Origin: CAVYVZ01 sp963772065
Lineage (GTDB): Bacteria > Acidobacteriota > Vicinamibacteria > Vicinamibacterales > UBA2999
DNA: 64,000 nucleotides
NCBI GenBank assembly: GCA_963772065.1
Contig: CAVYVZ010000006.1
Span: 186,001 to 250,000, forward strand
Reading direction: 5' to 3'
Below are positions 1 to 10,478 of the stretch, in pieces. A program made the translations under genes and the position numbers. Position 1 is the stretch's first letter. Every line of letters begins with the position of its first letter. A model generated the notes under the pieces. It searched no databases and was not told the DNA's origin. It saw nothing but the letters and a program-made list of their open reading frames with translations.

Positions 1-1
1 C

Positions 2-277
2 GATCGCGAGCGAAACGGCCTCGCCGAAGCGGTGCAGAACATTGTCCGGCGGTACGATCGGCTGTTCGCAGCCGAGTGTCCGTACTCGATGGGATTCCAC
101 CAGCGGCCGACCGATGGGGCCCCGCATGATGCATGGCACCTTCACGCGCATTACTATCCTCCGGTGCTCCGCTCGGCGGCCGTGCACAAGTTCATGGTCG
201 GATACGAACTGCTCGCGACACCTCAGCGGGATCTGACGCCGGAGCTGGCCGCTGCAGCGCTTCGGGAGGCGCTGTGA
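2..277 (+). CDS. galT: Galactose-1-phosphate uridylyltransferase, C-terminal part
   Basis: The gene is cut by the left edge; only about the last 91 residues are present. The visible sequence has the GalT C-terminal pattern: YSMGFHQRPTDG, then WHLHAHYYPP and KFMVGYELLA, ending in QRDLTPE. GalT moves UMP between UDP-glucose and galactose-1-phosphate in the Leloir pathway, in the cytoplasm. The catalytic HPH motif lies upstream of the window and cannot be checked. The stop sits at the start of a triplicated 17-bp repeat that carries the ribosome-binding site of the next gene, so galT probably heads or belongs to the sugar operon that follows. Confidence 0.9.
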   Translation, partial: DRERNGLAEAVQNIVRRYDRLFAAECPYSMGFHQRPTDGAPHDAWHLHAHYYPPVLRSAAVHKFMVGYELLATPQRDLTPELAAAALREAL

Positions 278-320
278 AGGAGATACCGCTGTGAAGGAGA
301 TACCGCTGTGAAGGAGATAC
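271..320 (+). repeat. Three tandem 17-bp copies carrying a Shine-Dalgarno site
   Basis: The unit GCTGTGAAGGAGATACC occurs at 271-287 and 288-304, and the third copy at 305-320 lacks its last base. Each copy contains AAGGAG and a GTG. The third AAGGAG (311-316) is five bases before the GTG at 322 that starts the FAH gene. The first copy also contains the galT stop. The repeat length is not a multiple of three, so the upstream GTGs do not extend the FAH protein. It looks like a slippage expansion of the ribosome-binding site. Confidence 0.9.
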
Positions 321-321
321 T

Positions 322-1197
322 GTGAAACTGATTCGGTTCGGACCGCCGGGCCAGGAACGACCCGGTGTTCAATTGGAAGACGGTACGCGGCTGGACGCCT
401 CTGCCGCCGTCCGCGACTACGACGAAGCGTTCTTTGCCGGCGACGGCCTCGACTCCCTGGCCGGATGGCTGCGGCACAGTGCGGCGAGCGCGCAGCACGT
501 CCCGGTGGGGACCCGCCTCGGGCCGCCGCTCGCACGTCCGAGCAAGATCGTCTGCATTGGCCTGAACTACCGCGATCACGCCGCGGAAAGCGGGGCCAGC
601 GTGCCCAAGGAGCCCGTGCTCTTCTTCAAGGCGACGACGTCGCTCGCCGGTCCCGACGATCCGGTGATGATTCCGCGCAATGCCAAGAAGCTTGATTGGG
701 AAGTCGAGCTCGCGGTGGTGATCGGCAGGCGCGCGAGCTACGTGCCGAAAGACGCGGCGCTCGATCACGTCGCCGGCTATGTGCTCCACAATGACTATTC
801 CGAGCGCGAATTTCAGCTCGAACGCGGCGGGCAGTGGGCCAAGGGCAAGAGCGCCGATACGTTCGCGCCGATGGGACCATTCCTGGCCACGCGCGATGAG
901 ATCCCTGATCCGCAACAGCTGGACATGTGGCTGACGGTCAACGGCGAGATGCGTCAGAAGAGCAGCACCTCGCAGATGATCTTCGACGTCTCGACGCTGG
1001 TCAGTTATCTCAGCGACTTCATGACGCTGCTCCCGGGCGACGTGATCAGCACGGGAACACCCGCGGGAGTTGGTCTGGGGATCAAGCCGGAGCCGCGCTA
1101 CCTGCGCGCGGGCGACGTCGTGGAGCTTGGCGTGGCGAGTCTAGGACAGGCACGTCAGCGAATCGTCGAGTATTCGCCAGTGGTGGTTGCCGTATGA
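322..1197 (+). CDS. Fumarylacetoacetate hydrolase (FAH) family protein, probable 2,4-diketo-3-deoxy-L-fuconate hydrolase
   Basis: A 291-residue FAH-fold enzyme. The core signatures are visible: GLNYRDHAAESGA, the metal-site stretch WEVELAVVIG, NDYSERE, and the C-terminal TSQMIFDVSTLVSYLS and PGDVISTGTPAGVG. The family cleaves C-C bonds in diketo acids using a divalent metal. The neighbours, an ABC sugar importer, L-fuconate dehydratase and fucosidase, make the last step of the non-phosphorylating L-fucose path (giving pyruvate and L-lactate) the best guess. Ureidoglycolate lyase and 2-hydroxyhepta-2,4-dienedioate isomerase are homologous alternatives. The GTG start is chosen because it sits just after AAGGAG. 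The stop overlaps the next start (ATGA). Confidence 0.85.
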   Translation: MKLIRFGPPGQERPGVQLEDGTRLDASAAVRDYDEAFFAGDGLDSLAGWLRHSAASAQHVPVGTRLGPPLARPSKIVCIGLNYRDHAAESGASVPKEPVLFFKATTSLAGPDDPVMIPRNAKKLDWEVELAVVIGRRASYVPKDAALDHVAGYVLHNDYSEREFQLERGGQWAKGKSADTFAPMGPFLATRDEIPDPQQLDMWLTVNGEMRQKSSTSQMIFDVSTLVSYLSDFMTLLPGDVISTGTPAGVGLGIKPEPRYLRAGDVVELGVASLGQARQRIVEYSPVVVAV

Positions 1198-2174
1198 GCT
1201 GCAAGGTTGGCGTCGGATTGCTGTTGGCGGCCGCGATCGGCACATCCTGCGGGGGCGGAAGCACGCCTTCCTCCGACCGACTCACGATCGCCGTCATTCC
1301 GAAGGGCACCTCTCACGTGTTCTGGCAGAGCATCCACGCCGGCGTCGCGGCGCGCGGGCAGCGAGCTCGGCGTCGATATCGTATGGCGCGGGCCGCTTCG
1401 TGAAGACGAACGCGACTCGCAAATCGCGGAGGTGGAGAACGCGGTCAGCCGCGGCGTATCAGGGATTGTGCTGGCTCCGCTCGATGAGGCCGCGCTTGCC
1501 GCGCCGGTGGCTGCGGCGACGCGAAGCGGAATTCCCGTGGTCATCATCGACTCGGGCCTGAAGAGCGATCAGTACGTCAGCTTCGTTGCGACCGACAACG
1601 AGGTGGGCGGCCGGCTCGGAGGCGAGCAGCTCGCAAAGTCCCTCGGCGGCAAGGGCGAAGTCGTACTGCTGCGCTACGCCGAAGGGAGCGAGAGCACGAT
1701 CCGGCGCGAAGAGGGTTTCCTCACGGCGATGAAGGCGAATCCGGGCATTCAGGTGGTCAGCGACAACCAGTACGGCGGCGCGGATGTCGAAGGCGCCTAC
1801 AAGAAGGGCGAGACGCTCCTGAGCCGATTCAAGAACCCGGACGGCGCGCTCAGCATCGATGGCATCTTCTGCCCCAACGAGTCGACCACATTCGCGATGA
1901 TGCGCGTGCTGCAGGACAACGGCTGGGCAGGCAAGGTGCGGTTCGTCGGTTTCGATGCGTCCGACAACCTGGTCAAGGGTCTGCGCGACGGACACATCGA
2001 CGGACTGGTCGTTCAGGACCCGATGCGCATGGGGTACCTCGGCGTGAAGACGATCGTCAGCCACATCAAGGGCGAGAAGGTCGAGCGGCGCATCGACACG
2101 GGGGTGCGGGTCGTCACGCGCGACACGATGGATCAGCCTGAGATGAAGGAGCTCCTGTCGCCCGATCTTTCGAA

Positions 2175-2187
<13 letters not shown>
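1194..2187 (+). CDS. Sugar ABC transporter substrate-binding lipoprotein (apparent +1 frameshift)
   Basis: Periplasmic-binding protein of the ribose/galactose type (Peripla_BP_4). The ATG at 1194 overlaps the FAH stop and begins a lipoprotein signal ending GTSCGGG. The N-terminal part then reads LTIAVIPKGTSHVFWQSIHAG in this frame. From about 1357 the protein continues in the +1 frame with GSELGVDIVWRGPL through FVATDNEVGG, FCPNESTT and VVQDPMRMGY. Removing one G at 1349-1350 joins them as GVARAGSELGVD and gives about 330 residues, normal for the family. It delivers a sugar, probably L-fucose, to the ATPase and permease encoded next. The shift is more likely a sequence error than decay, because both halves are well conserved. 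Confidence 0.85.
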
Positions 2188-3589
<1,402 letters not shown>

Positions 3590-3593
<4 letters not shown>

Positions 3594-4531
3594 CGACCCG
3601 CACGCTCATCGACATCGGTGGGCCGCTTCTCGGGCTCGTCTTCGTCGCGACGCTCTTCGGCATCATGATCGGGCCGCATTTCTTCGCGCCGGCCAACCTC
3701 GACCTCCTCGCCCGCCAGTCGGCCATCGTCTGCACCGCGGCGCTGGGGATGACAATGGTGATCGTGTCGGGAGGAATCGACCTGTCGGTCGGGTCGGTGG
3801 TTGCGTTGACGACCGTCGCCATCGCGTTGCTTCTGCGGAACGACTTCAGCCCGGCGGTCGCCGCGGCCGGCGGGATCGGAGCTGCCGCGGCCTGCGGTCT
3901 CGCCAACGGCGTCCTCATCACGCGGCTTCGCATGGTGCCCTTCATCGTGACGCTCGGCATGATGATCCTGGTTCGCGGCGCCGCGAAGGGGCTCGCCGAC
4001 GAGCGGCGGATCGAAGCGCCAACGACGTGGCTGAACGACCTGCTGCGTGCGCTCGGGCGCGGTGAGGGTGGCCTCGTGCCGCCGGGAATCTGGATTCTGG
4101 CGGGCCTTGCGCTGCTCGTGACGTTCGCGCTCCGCTACACGAGGTTCGGCCGTCACCTTTTCGCGATCGGCTCGAACGAACGGACGGCGCGGCTCTGCGG
4201 TGTGCCGGTCAACCGGGTGAAGGTGCTCGTCTACGTGATCGCCGCGGCGCTCGCGGGCATCGCCGGCGTGATGCAGTTCTCACGGTTGTCGGTCGGCGAT
4301 CCGACCGTGGCGTTCGGGCTCGAGCTGGCCGTGATCGCCGCGGTGATCATCGGCGGCGGAAGCTTGCTCGGCGGCCGCGGGACCGTCGCCGGCACGATCC
4401 TGGGCGCGACCACGATGGCGGTGATCGCGATCGGCTGCTCGCAGAAGGGCCTCCCCAATTGGGTGCAGGAGATCGTCACCGGCGGGATCATTGTGCTGGC
4501 CGTAGCGCTGGATCGGTGGCGGGAGAGCTAG
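3590..4531 (+). CDS. Sugar ABC transporter permease, RbsC type
   Basis: A 313-residue integral membrane protein with about eight to ten hydrophobic segments. It has the RbsC-family stretch MVIVSGGIDLSVGSVVAL near the N terminus and IIGGGSLLGGRGTVAGT near the C terminus. It pairs with the preceding ATPase and binding lipoprotein as a complete importer with one permease gene. The ATG at 3590 overlaps the ATPase stop (ATGA). The following L-fuconate dehydratase gene, 41 bases on, suggests fucose or a related deoxy sugar as substrate; ribose or another pentose/hexose cannot be excluded from sequence. Confidence 0.92.
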
Positions 4532-4536
4532 ATAAA

Positions 4537-4561
4537 CCACGAAAACACGAAAAGCACGAAA
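4537..4561. repeat. Short A-rich imperfect tandem repeat (CACGAAAA-like)
   Basis: The 41-base gap between permease and fucD is mostly three imperfect copies of CACGAAA(A/AG). It is strikingly AT-rich for this genome and contains no clear Shine-Dalgarno site. It looks like simple-sequence intergenic DNA; no function is visible. Confidence 0.7.
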
Positions 4562-4572
4562 CCAAGCATCCG

Positions 4573-5883
4573 ATGAAAATTCTGGACCTCGAAGTCCTCG
4601 ACCTGCGCTTCCCCACTTCCCGCACGAACGCGGGCACGGACGCGATGCATACGGATCCTGACTACTCCGCCGCGTACGTGATCCTGAAGACCGACGGCGA
4701 CCTCGAGGGGCACGGCCTGACGTTCACCATCGGCCGCGGCAACGAGATCTGTGCGGCGGCGATCGGGGCGTTCCGCCATCATGTCGTGGGTCAGTCGCTG
4801 GCCGAGCTCACACTCGATCTGGGAGGGTTCTGGCGGAGGCTTGCCGGCGACTCGCAGCTTCGCTGGCTCGGCCCCGAGAAGGGTGTCATTCACCTGGCCC
4901 TGGCGGCTATCGTGAATGCCGTCTGGGATCTCTACGCCAAGTCCGAACGCAAGCCGCTCTGGAAACTCCTTGCGGACATGACGCCGCGCGAGATCGTGTC
5001 GTGCATCGACTTCCGTTACATGACCGACGCGCTCACACCGGAGGAGGCCACCGACATCCTCGAGCGGCAGCGCGCCACGCGCCCGGATCGCGAGCGCGAG
5101 CTGCTCAAGTCAGGCTACCCCGCTTACACCACGTCGGCGGGCTGGATGGGTTATTCGGACGACTACATTCGTCAGGCCTGCGGGCAGGCGCTTGCGGAGG
5201 GCTGGAGACACTTCAAGGTCAAGGTCGGCGGCAATCCCGCCGATGACGACCGTCGGCTGCGCATGGTTCGTGACGCCATCGGCCCCGACCGAACGCTGAT
5301 GATCGACGCCAACCAGCGGTGGGACGTCGCTGAGGCGATTGCCCGCGTCGGCGAGCTCGCGCGATATCGCCCACTCTGGATCGAAGAGCCGACGAGCCCC
5401 GACGATGTCCTGGGGCATGCGGCGATCGCGAAGGCGGTGGCGCCGATCGGTGTCGCCACGGGTGAGCACTGTGCGAATCGTGTGGTCTTCAAGCAGCTCC
5501 TGCAGGCCCAGGCGATCAGCTACTGTCAGATCGACAGTTGTCGGCTGGGCGGAGTCAACGAGAACCTGGCGGTGATCCTCATGGCCGCGAAGTTCGGTGT
5601 CCCGGTCTGTCCGCACGCCGGGGGCGTGGGCCTCTGCGAGCACGTGCAGCACCTGTCGATGTTCGACTACATCGCCGTCTCGGCCAGCCTGCAGGGTCGC
5701 ATCACCGAGTTCGTCGATCACCTGCACGAGCACTTCGTCGATCCCGTGGTGATACGCCGCGCCCGATATATGCCGCCGTCGCGGCCGGGGTACAGCACCG
5801 AGATTCTTCGCGAGTCGCGCGAGACGTACAAGTATCCCGACGGTCCGGTGTGGACCGCCGACGCACAAGGGGTTCATGTGTGA
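4573..5883 (+). CDS. fucD: L-fuconate dehydratase
   Basis: A 436-residue enolase-superfamily protein (mandelate racemase subgroup) with the features of bacterial L-fuconate dehydratase and human ENOSF1. The N terminus reads LDLRFPTSRTNAGTDAMHTD, followed by GPEKGVIHLALAAIVNAVWDL. The catalytic KxK is in HFKVKVGG. The metal ligands are the Asp of MIDANQRW, the Glu of WIEEPTSPDD and the Glu of GEHCANR. The general-acid/base His is in CPHAGGVGLCEHVQH. It dehydrates L-fuconate to 2-keto-3-deoxy-L-fuconate in the cytoplasm. The stop overlaps the GH95 fucosidase start (TGATG), a strong sign that it handles sugar released by that enzyme. Confidence 0.93.
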   Translation: MKILDLEVLDLRFPTSRTNAGTDAMHTDPDYSAAYVILKTDGDLEGHGLTFTIGRGNEICAAAIGAFRHHVVGQSLAELTLDLGGFWRRLAGDSQLRWLGPEKGVIHLALAAIVNAVWDLYAKSERKPLWKLLADMTPREIVSCIDFRYMTDALTPEEATDILERQRATRPDRERELLKSGYPAYTTSAGWMGYSDDYIRQACGQALAEGWRHFKVKVGGNPADDDRRLRMVRDAIGPDRTLMIDANQRWDVAEAIARVGELARYRPLWIEEPTSPDDVLGHAAIAKAVAPIGVATGEHCANRVVFKQLLQAQAISYCQIDSCRLGGVNENLAVILMAAKFGVPVCPHAGGVGLCEHVQHLSMFDYIAVSASLQGRITEFVDHLHEHFVDPVVIRRARYMPPSRPGYSTEILRESRETYKYPDGPVWTADAQGVHV

Positions 5884-8234
5884 TGCGCGCCCACCTGGTC
5901 ATTGCTGTCGCCGCGCTCCTTGCCAACGTTCACGATGCCGCCGCGGACCAGACCCTCTGGTACCGGCGTCCGGTGCCGCAGTGGGATCACGCGCTGCCGC
6001 TTGGAAACGGGCGCCTCGGCGCGATGGTGTTCGGGCAGGTCAATCGCGAACGGATTCAACTGAACGAGAACACGCTGTGGATGGGTGGCCCGCGCGACGC
6101 GAACAACGCCAACGCGCTCGCGGCCCTGCCGGAAGTGCGGCGGCTGCTCTTCGCGGGTCAGCCCAACGAGGCGTACACCATCGCCGAGAAGCGGCTCATG
6201 GGCCGTCCGTTCCGTCTGGACTCATACCAGACGCTGGGCGATCTGCGGCTGTGGTTCGACCATGAGGGCGAAGTCAGCGACTATCGGCTCGCGCTCGATA
6301 TCGACAGCGCCGTCGCGACGCTCACGTACCGAGTGGGAGGCGTCCGTTACACACGCGAAGTGTTTGCCAGCCATCCGGCCCAGGCGATCGTCATGCGCAT
6401 CACCGCCGACAAGCCCGGACAGGTGTCGATGTCGACCTGGATCGAGCGGACGCAGGACGCGTCCACCGAGCTCGTCGGCAACAATCGCCTCGACCTCGTG
6501 GGCGGTCTGGGCGGCGGGAAGGGCCTGGCCTTTCGTGCGTCAGTCATGGTGGTTCCGGAGGGCGGACGCCTCGACGCGTTCCCCGAGCGAATTTTCACCG
6601 AGCGCGCCGACGCCGTGACCCTCGTCATCACCGCGGCCACGAGCTATCGCGGTCGTGATCCGCACGTCGCCTCGACGCAGCTCGCCGCGGCGGCCGCGAC
6701 CCCGTATGAGAAATTGAAGGCCGACCACACGGCCGATCACCAGCGCTTGTTCCGGCGCGTGTCGCTGCGCCTCGGCTCGGCGGAGGCAGATCCGCACGCT
6801 GCGCTTCCGACCAACGAGCGGCTCGATCGCGTGAAGCGCGGAGAAACAGACCTCGGCCTCGAGGCGCTGTACTTCCAGTACGGGCGATACCTGCTGATCG
6901 CAAGCAGCCGCCCCGGGAACCTTCCCGCCAATCTCCAGGGTCTGTGGAACGACAGCATGAATCCGCCCTGGGACAGCGACTATCACCTGAACATCAACAT
7001 TCAGATGAACTACTGGCCGGCGGAGGTCACAAACCTCGCGGAGCTGCACGAGCCACTCTTCGATCTGCTCGAGTCGTTGCGCGAGCCCGGCCGCAAGACG
7101 GCGAAGGTCCACTACGGCGCCCGCGGCTTCGTGGCGCACCACATCACAGACGTGTGGGGCTTCACCTCACCGGGCGATCACCCACGTTCGGGTCTGTGGC
7201 CGACCGGCGCCGCGTGGGTGGCGCAACACCTGTGGGAGCACTACCGATTCAGTCGCGACCGCGCGTTTCTCGCGCGGGCTTATCCGGTGATGAAGGAGTC
7301 GGCGGAATTCTTCCTCGACTATCTGGTGGAGGATGCGAAGGGGCGGCTGGTGAGCGGGCCGTCGGTCTCTCCTGAGAACCGCTATCGCCTGCCGAATGGG
7401 CAGGTCGGCATCCTGACAATGGGGCCGTCGATGGATCATCAGATCGTCGGCGCGCTGTTCTCCCAGGTGGTGGAGGCAAGCACGATTCTCGGTGTCGACG
7501 CGTCGCTGCGCGCACGGTTCGAGGCGGCGCGGAAGCGGCTGCCGCCGCCATCGATCGGCAAGCACGGACAAATCATGGAGTGGAGCGAGGACTACGACGA
7601 GCCCGAGCCGGGTCATCGCCACATCTCACAGCTGTTCGCGCTGCATCCCGGCGACGCGATCACCGTGCGCCGCACGCCGGAGCTGGCGCGCGCCGCGCGG
7701 GCGACCATCGAGAGGCGCCTGGCGCACGGCGGCGGGCACACGGGATGGAGCCGCGCGTGGATCATCAACTTCTGGGCGCGACTCGAGGACGGGGAGCAGG
7801 CGTACTCGAACTACCAGGCGCTGCTGGCCAAATCGACGCTGCCGAACCTGTGGGACCTTCATCCGCCTTTTCAGATCGACGGCAACTTCGGCGGCACGGC
7901 CGGCGTGGCCGAGATGCTGATTCAGAGTCACGATGGCACCATCCAGCTGCTGCCCGCGCTGCCTCGCGCGTGGGCGGATGGCTCGTTCAAAGGTCTTCGC
8001 GCCCGAGGTGGTGCCGAGCTCGAGGTTGCATGGCGGAACGGCCAGGTGACCAGCGTCAAGCTCCGCGCTACGGCGGATGGCGAGCACCGCCTCAGAGCGC
8101 CCGGCGGCCGGACGGCAACCATAAAGGCGCAAAAAGACCGCGTCTATGACGTTACGTTTTCCGAGGCGCCGAGCGCAGGAGGTATACCATATATGATCTT
8201 GAATTCCTCCGGCACAACCAGCCCTGAGCACTGA
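5883..8234 (+). CDS. Secreted GH95 alpha-L-fucosidase
   Basis: A 783-residue protein with an N-terminal signal peptide ending near DAAAD, then the GH95 N-terminal domain (WYRRPVPQWDHALPLGNGRLG, IQLNENTLWMGGP). The catalytic region has the paired Asn of NINIQMNYW (about residue 370), the Glu of SPENRY (about 497) and the Asp of DGNFGG (about 665). These match residues known to matter in the characterised Bifidobacterium GH95 fucosidase. It should remove terminal alpha-1,2-linked L-fucose by inversion outside the cytoplasm. Some GH95 members act on alpha-L-galactose. Near the 3' end an in-frame AGGAGG (8177-8182) precedes an ATG at 8193, which looks like chance or a vestige. Confidence 0.93.
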   Translation: MRAHLVIAVAALLANVHDAAADQTLWYRRPVPQWDHALPLGNGRLGAMVFGQVNRERIQLNENTLWMGGPRDANNANALAALPEVRRLLFAGQPNEAYTIAEKRLMGRPFRLDSYQTLGDLRLWFDHEGEVSDYRLALDIDSAVATLTYRVGGVRYTREVFASHPAQAIVMRITADKPGQVSMSTWIERTQDASTELVGNNRLDLVGGLGGGKGLAFRASVMVVPEGGRLDAFPERIFTERADAVTLVITAATSYRGRDPHVASTQLAAAAATPYEKLKADHTADHQRLFRRVSLRLGSAEADPHAALPTNERLDRVKRGETDLGLEALYFQYGRYLLIASSRPGNLPANLQGLWNDSMNPPWDSDYHLNINIQMNYWPAEVTNLAELHEPLFDLLESLREPGRKTAKVHYGARGFVAHHITDVWGFTSPGDHPRSGLWPTGAAWVAQHLWEHYRFSRDRAFLARAYPVMKESAEFFLDYLVEDAKGRLVSGPSVSPENRYRLPNGQVGILTMGPSMDHQIVGALFSQVVEASTILGVDASLRARFEAARKRLPPPSIGKHGQIMEWSEDYDEPEPGHRHISQLFALHPGDAITVRRTPELARAARATIERRLAHGGGHTGWSRAWIINFWARLEDGEQAYSNYQALLAKSTLPNLWDLHPPFQIDGNFGGTAGVAEMLIQSHDGTIQLLPALPRAWADGSFKGLRARGGAELEVAWRNGQVTSVKLRATADGEHRLRAPGGRTATIKAQKDRVYDVTFSEAPSAGGIPYMILNSSGTTSPEH

Positions 8235-8245
8235 GGAGCATCGAC

Positions 8246-9613
8246 GTGGCAGATCACAGCAGCGTAACCCGACGTGAGTTCGTGAAGACCACCGGTGGCG
8301 CCCTTGCCGGCACCTCATTGTTCGGTGTCGCTCCAGCGATCGTCGGACACGCCGCGGCGCCAAAGCGCCGTTACGCGATCGTCGGCACCGGCGACCGCGC
8401 CCAGGGCATGTGGGGGCGTCCCATCCTCAAGGAGTACTCGGACGTCGTCGACTTCGTCGGGCTGTGCGACATCAACCCGAAGCGTGCGGAAGCCGCCAAG
8501 CAACTCATCGGGACGACCTGCCCCACCTTCACGAGCTTCGACGAGATGATCGACAAGGCGAAGCCCGATCTCTTGATGGTGACAACCGTTGACGCCTTCC
8601 ATAGCGACTACATCGTGAAGGCACTCGACCGCGGCCTCGACGTGATGACCGAAAAGCCGATGGTCATCGACGAGAAGCAGTGCCAGGCGGTGCTCGACGC
8701 GGAGGCGCGCAACAAGAAGAAGATCGTCGTCACCTTCAATTACCGGTACGCGCCGAAGCATCGCATTCTCAAGGAACTGCTGATGTCGGGTGAGATCGGG
8801 CGCATCAACTCCGTCGACTTCGCGTGGTATCTCGACGTGCAGCACGGGGCCGACTACTTCCGGCGCTGGCATCGTCTGCGCAACGGCGGCGGCAGCCTGT
8901 GGGTGCACAAGGCATCGCACCACTTCGACCTGATCAACTGGTGGCTGGCGGCCGATCCGGTGGAGGTTGTCGCCAATGGCGGGCTGAAGGTGTACGGGAA
9001 GAACAGCCCGTTCCGACACACGCATTGCCGCCCGTGCCCGCACAAGAGTCAATGCCGGTTCCACTACGACATGACGACGAACGAGACGCGCATGAAGCTG
9101 TACGCGTCAGCGGAGGACGTGGACCACTATTACCGCGACGGCTGCGTGTTCCGCGAGGATGTGGACATCTGGGACTCGATGTCGGCGATCGTGAAGTACT
9201 CGAACGGCGCGACGATGAGCTACGAGCTCGACGCGCATCTGCCGTACGAGGGATACGCCCTCGCCTTCAACGGCGAGTTCGGGCGCATCGACGTGCGCGA
9301 CAACGAGCGCCAGCCGTGGAAGGTTGCCGAAGAGGACGAGACGGAGATCTACCTCACCAAGAGCTTTGGCGTTCGCAAACGCATTCCCATCACGGGAACG
9401 GCGGCGGGCGGCCACGGCGGCGGCGATACGCGTCTACGCGATCTGATTTTCCGGAAGGCCGACGCGCCGGATCACATGAAGCTGCCCGACTCGCGGGCGG
9501 GTGCCATGTCGTGTCTGACGGGCATCGCGGCGCGCAAGAGCATCGACGAGAAGCGCGCAATCAAGGTCGGCGACCTTGTCCGACTCTCTCGCGAGACGAC
9601 GACGCAGGGGTAA
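8246..9613 (+). CDS. Tat-exported Gfo/Idh/MocA-family oxidoreductase
   Basis: A 455-residue protein with a twin-arginine signal (TRREFVKTTGG), then a Rossmann fold (YAIVGTGDRAQGM) and the family lysine in EKPMVID. It also has a Gfo/Idh C-terminal domain with HHFDLINWW. It carries an unusual cysteine cluster, Cys261, Cys264 and Cys270 (CRPCPHKSQC), which could bind a metal. The GTG at 8246 is preceded by GAGGAG at the right distance. As last gene of the fucose operon it may oxidise a released sugar in the periplasm, but it could also be a GH109-like NAD-dependent glycosidase, since those share the fold and the Tat signal. The substrate cannot be read from the sequence. Confidence 0.82.
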   Translation: MADHSSVTRREFVKTTGGALAGTSLFGVAPAIVGHAAAPKRRYAIVGTGDRAQGMWGRPILKEYSDVVDFVGLCDINPKRAEAAKQLIGTTCPTFTSFDEMIDKAKPDLLMVTTVDAFHSDYIVKALDRGLDVMTEKPMVIDEKQCQAVLDAEARNKKKIVVTFNYRYAPKHRILKELLMSGEIGRINSVDFAWYLDVQHGADYFRRWHRLRNGGGSLWVHKASHHFDLINWWLAADPVEVVANGGLKVYGKNSPFRHTHCRPCPHKSQCRFHYDMTTNETRMKLYASAEDVDHYYRDGCVFREDVDIWDSMSAIVKYSNGATMSYELDAHLPYEGYALAFNGEFGRIDVRDNERQPWKVAEEDETEIYLTKSFGVRKRIPITGTAAGGHGGGDTRLRDLIFRKADAPDHMKLPDSRAGAMSCLTGIAARKSIDEKRAIKVGDLVRLSRETTTQG

Positions 9614-10474
9614 CTACGGTTTTTTGATCCGATAAGACCCGTCGTCGAACCGATCGCGATGGACACCGTGGCACGCCTGGCACGTCTTGCCAAGCGTTGC
9701 GACGTGGCTCTTGACGGCCTCCCAGCGGGTGGCCGCAGCGGACCGCTCCACATTCTCGGACGCTTTCCGCGCGTCCTGTGCCCACTCAACCGCGTCGCCT
9801 CGGCGTCGCCCCTTCCAGAACGCTTCGACATCGACGAAGGTCTTTCTGAGCACCGCGCTCTGCTCCACGGCGAGCTTTGCATCGGACGCCTCGACGGCCT
9901 TCCTCAGCGCGGCGTTCGACGAGCCGACCTGCTTCATCAGCTTCTGGTACGCTTCCTCTTCCGCGGTCATCGGCGGCGGAAGGCGGCGGGCGAGGTCGTT
10001 GCCGGCCGCGTCGATGACGTTGGTCGCGACGACAGCGGGCTTTCCGATATACGCCGCGGTCACGTCGGCCGCGAGATCCAGCTTGTAGTCCTTCAATCTG
10101 GCAGCAAGCGCTTCGGGATCGAATCGCACGACCTCGCCGATCACCGTCACGAACGAATTGAGCTCGACGGGGCGCTGAAGGGTGGGCGCCAGGACGAGCA
10201 CGTCTTTCCCGGTGCTCGTCGTCCGGTCCTGATCGACGGAGAACGCCGTGCGCGACAGGCTGCGATCGATGACGCCGGCAAGCGAGACCGGTTCTCCGAT
10301 GTACGAATCCGGGGCCGCGACCAGCGTGCTCGCCGCGACCGGCACGAGCGGCTTCACGGCCGGACTCGGCGGGGCGCTGGGCTGAGGCGGCTGCTGCGCG
10401 CCGGCCGCCGCGAGCATCGCGACGATCGCTGCCGCGCAGACGGCCGCCGCGCGTTTTCGACTGAGCCGCTCCAC
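9614..10474 (-). CDS. Exported protein with C-terminal c-type haem site
   Basis: A 286-residue protein with a signal peptide (about residues 1-26) and a proline-rich linker. A beta-rich domain of about 110 residues follows, resembling an OB fold by pattern (SYIGEPVSLAGVIDRS, VTVIGEVVRF). The C-terminal half is helical and holds one CQACH haem motif at residues 265-269. A single C-terminal CXXCH after a helical bundle is the layout of class II cytochromes c (c'). The partner and redox role are unknown. It faces the plus-strand fucose operon tail to tail with no gap and is followed on its own strand by nothing. Upstream, uxuA ends five bases away, so the two probably share a transcript. Confidence 0.75.
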   Translation of the reverse strand: MERLSRKRAAAVCAAAIVAMLAAAGAQQPPQPSAPPSPAVKPLVPVAASTLVAAPDSYIGEPVSLAGVIDRSLSRTAFSVDQDRTTSTGKDVLVLAPTLQRPVELNSFVTVIGEVVRFDPEALAARLKDYKLDLAADVTAAYIGKPAVVATNVIDAAGNDLARRLPPPMTAEEEAYQKLMKQVGSSNAALRKAVEASDAKLAVEQSAVLRKTFVDVEAFWKGRRRGDAVEWAQDARKASENVERSAAATRWEAVKSHVATLGKTCQACHGVHRDRFDDGSYRIKKP

Positions 10475-10478
10475 GATA

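Noticed and set aside
927..1403. Open frame running from inside the FAH gene into the binding-protein gene
   Set aside because: Only the part from the ATG at 1194 to about 1350 is real (signal peptide and N terminus of the binding protein); the rest is out of frame with the FAH gene or follows the frameshift.
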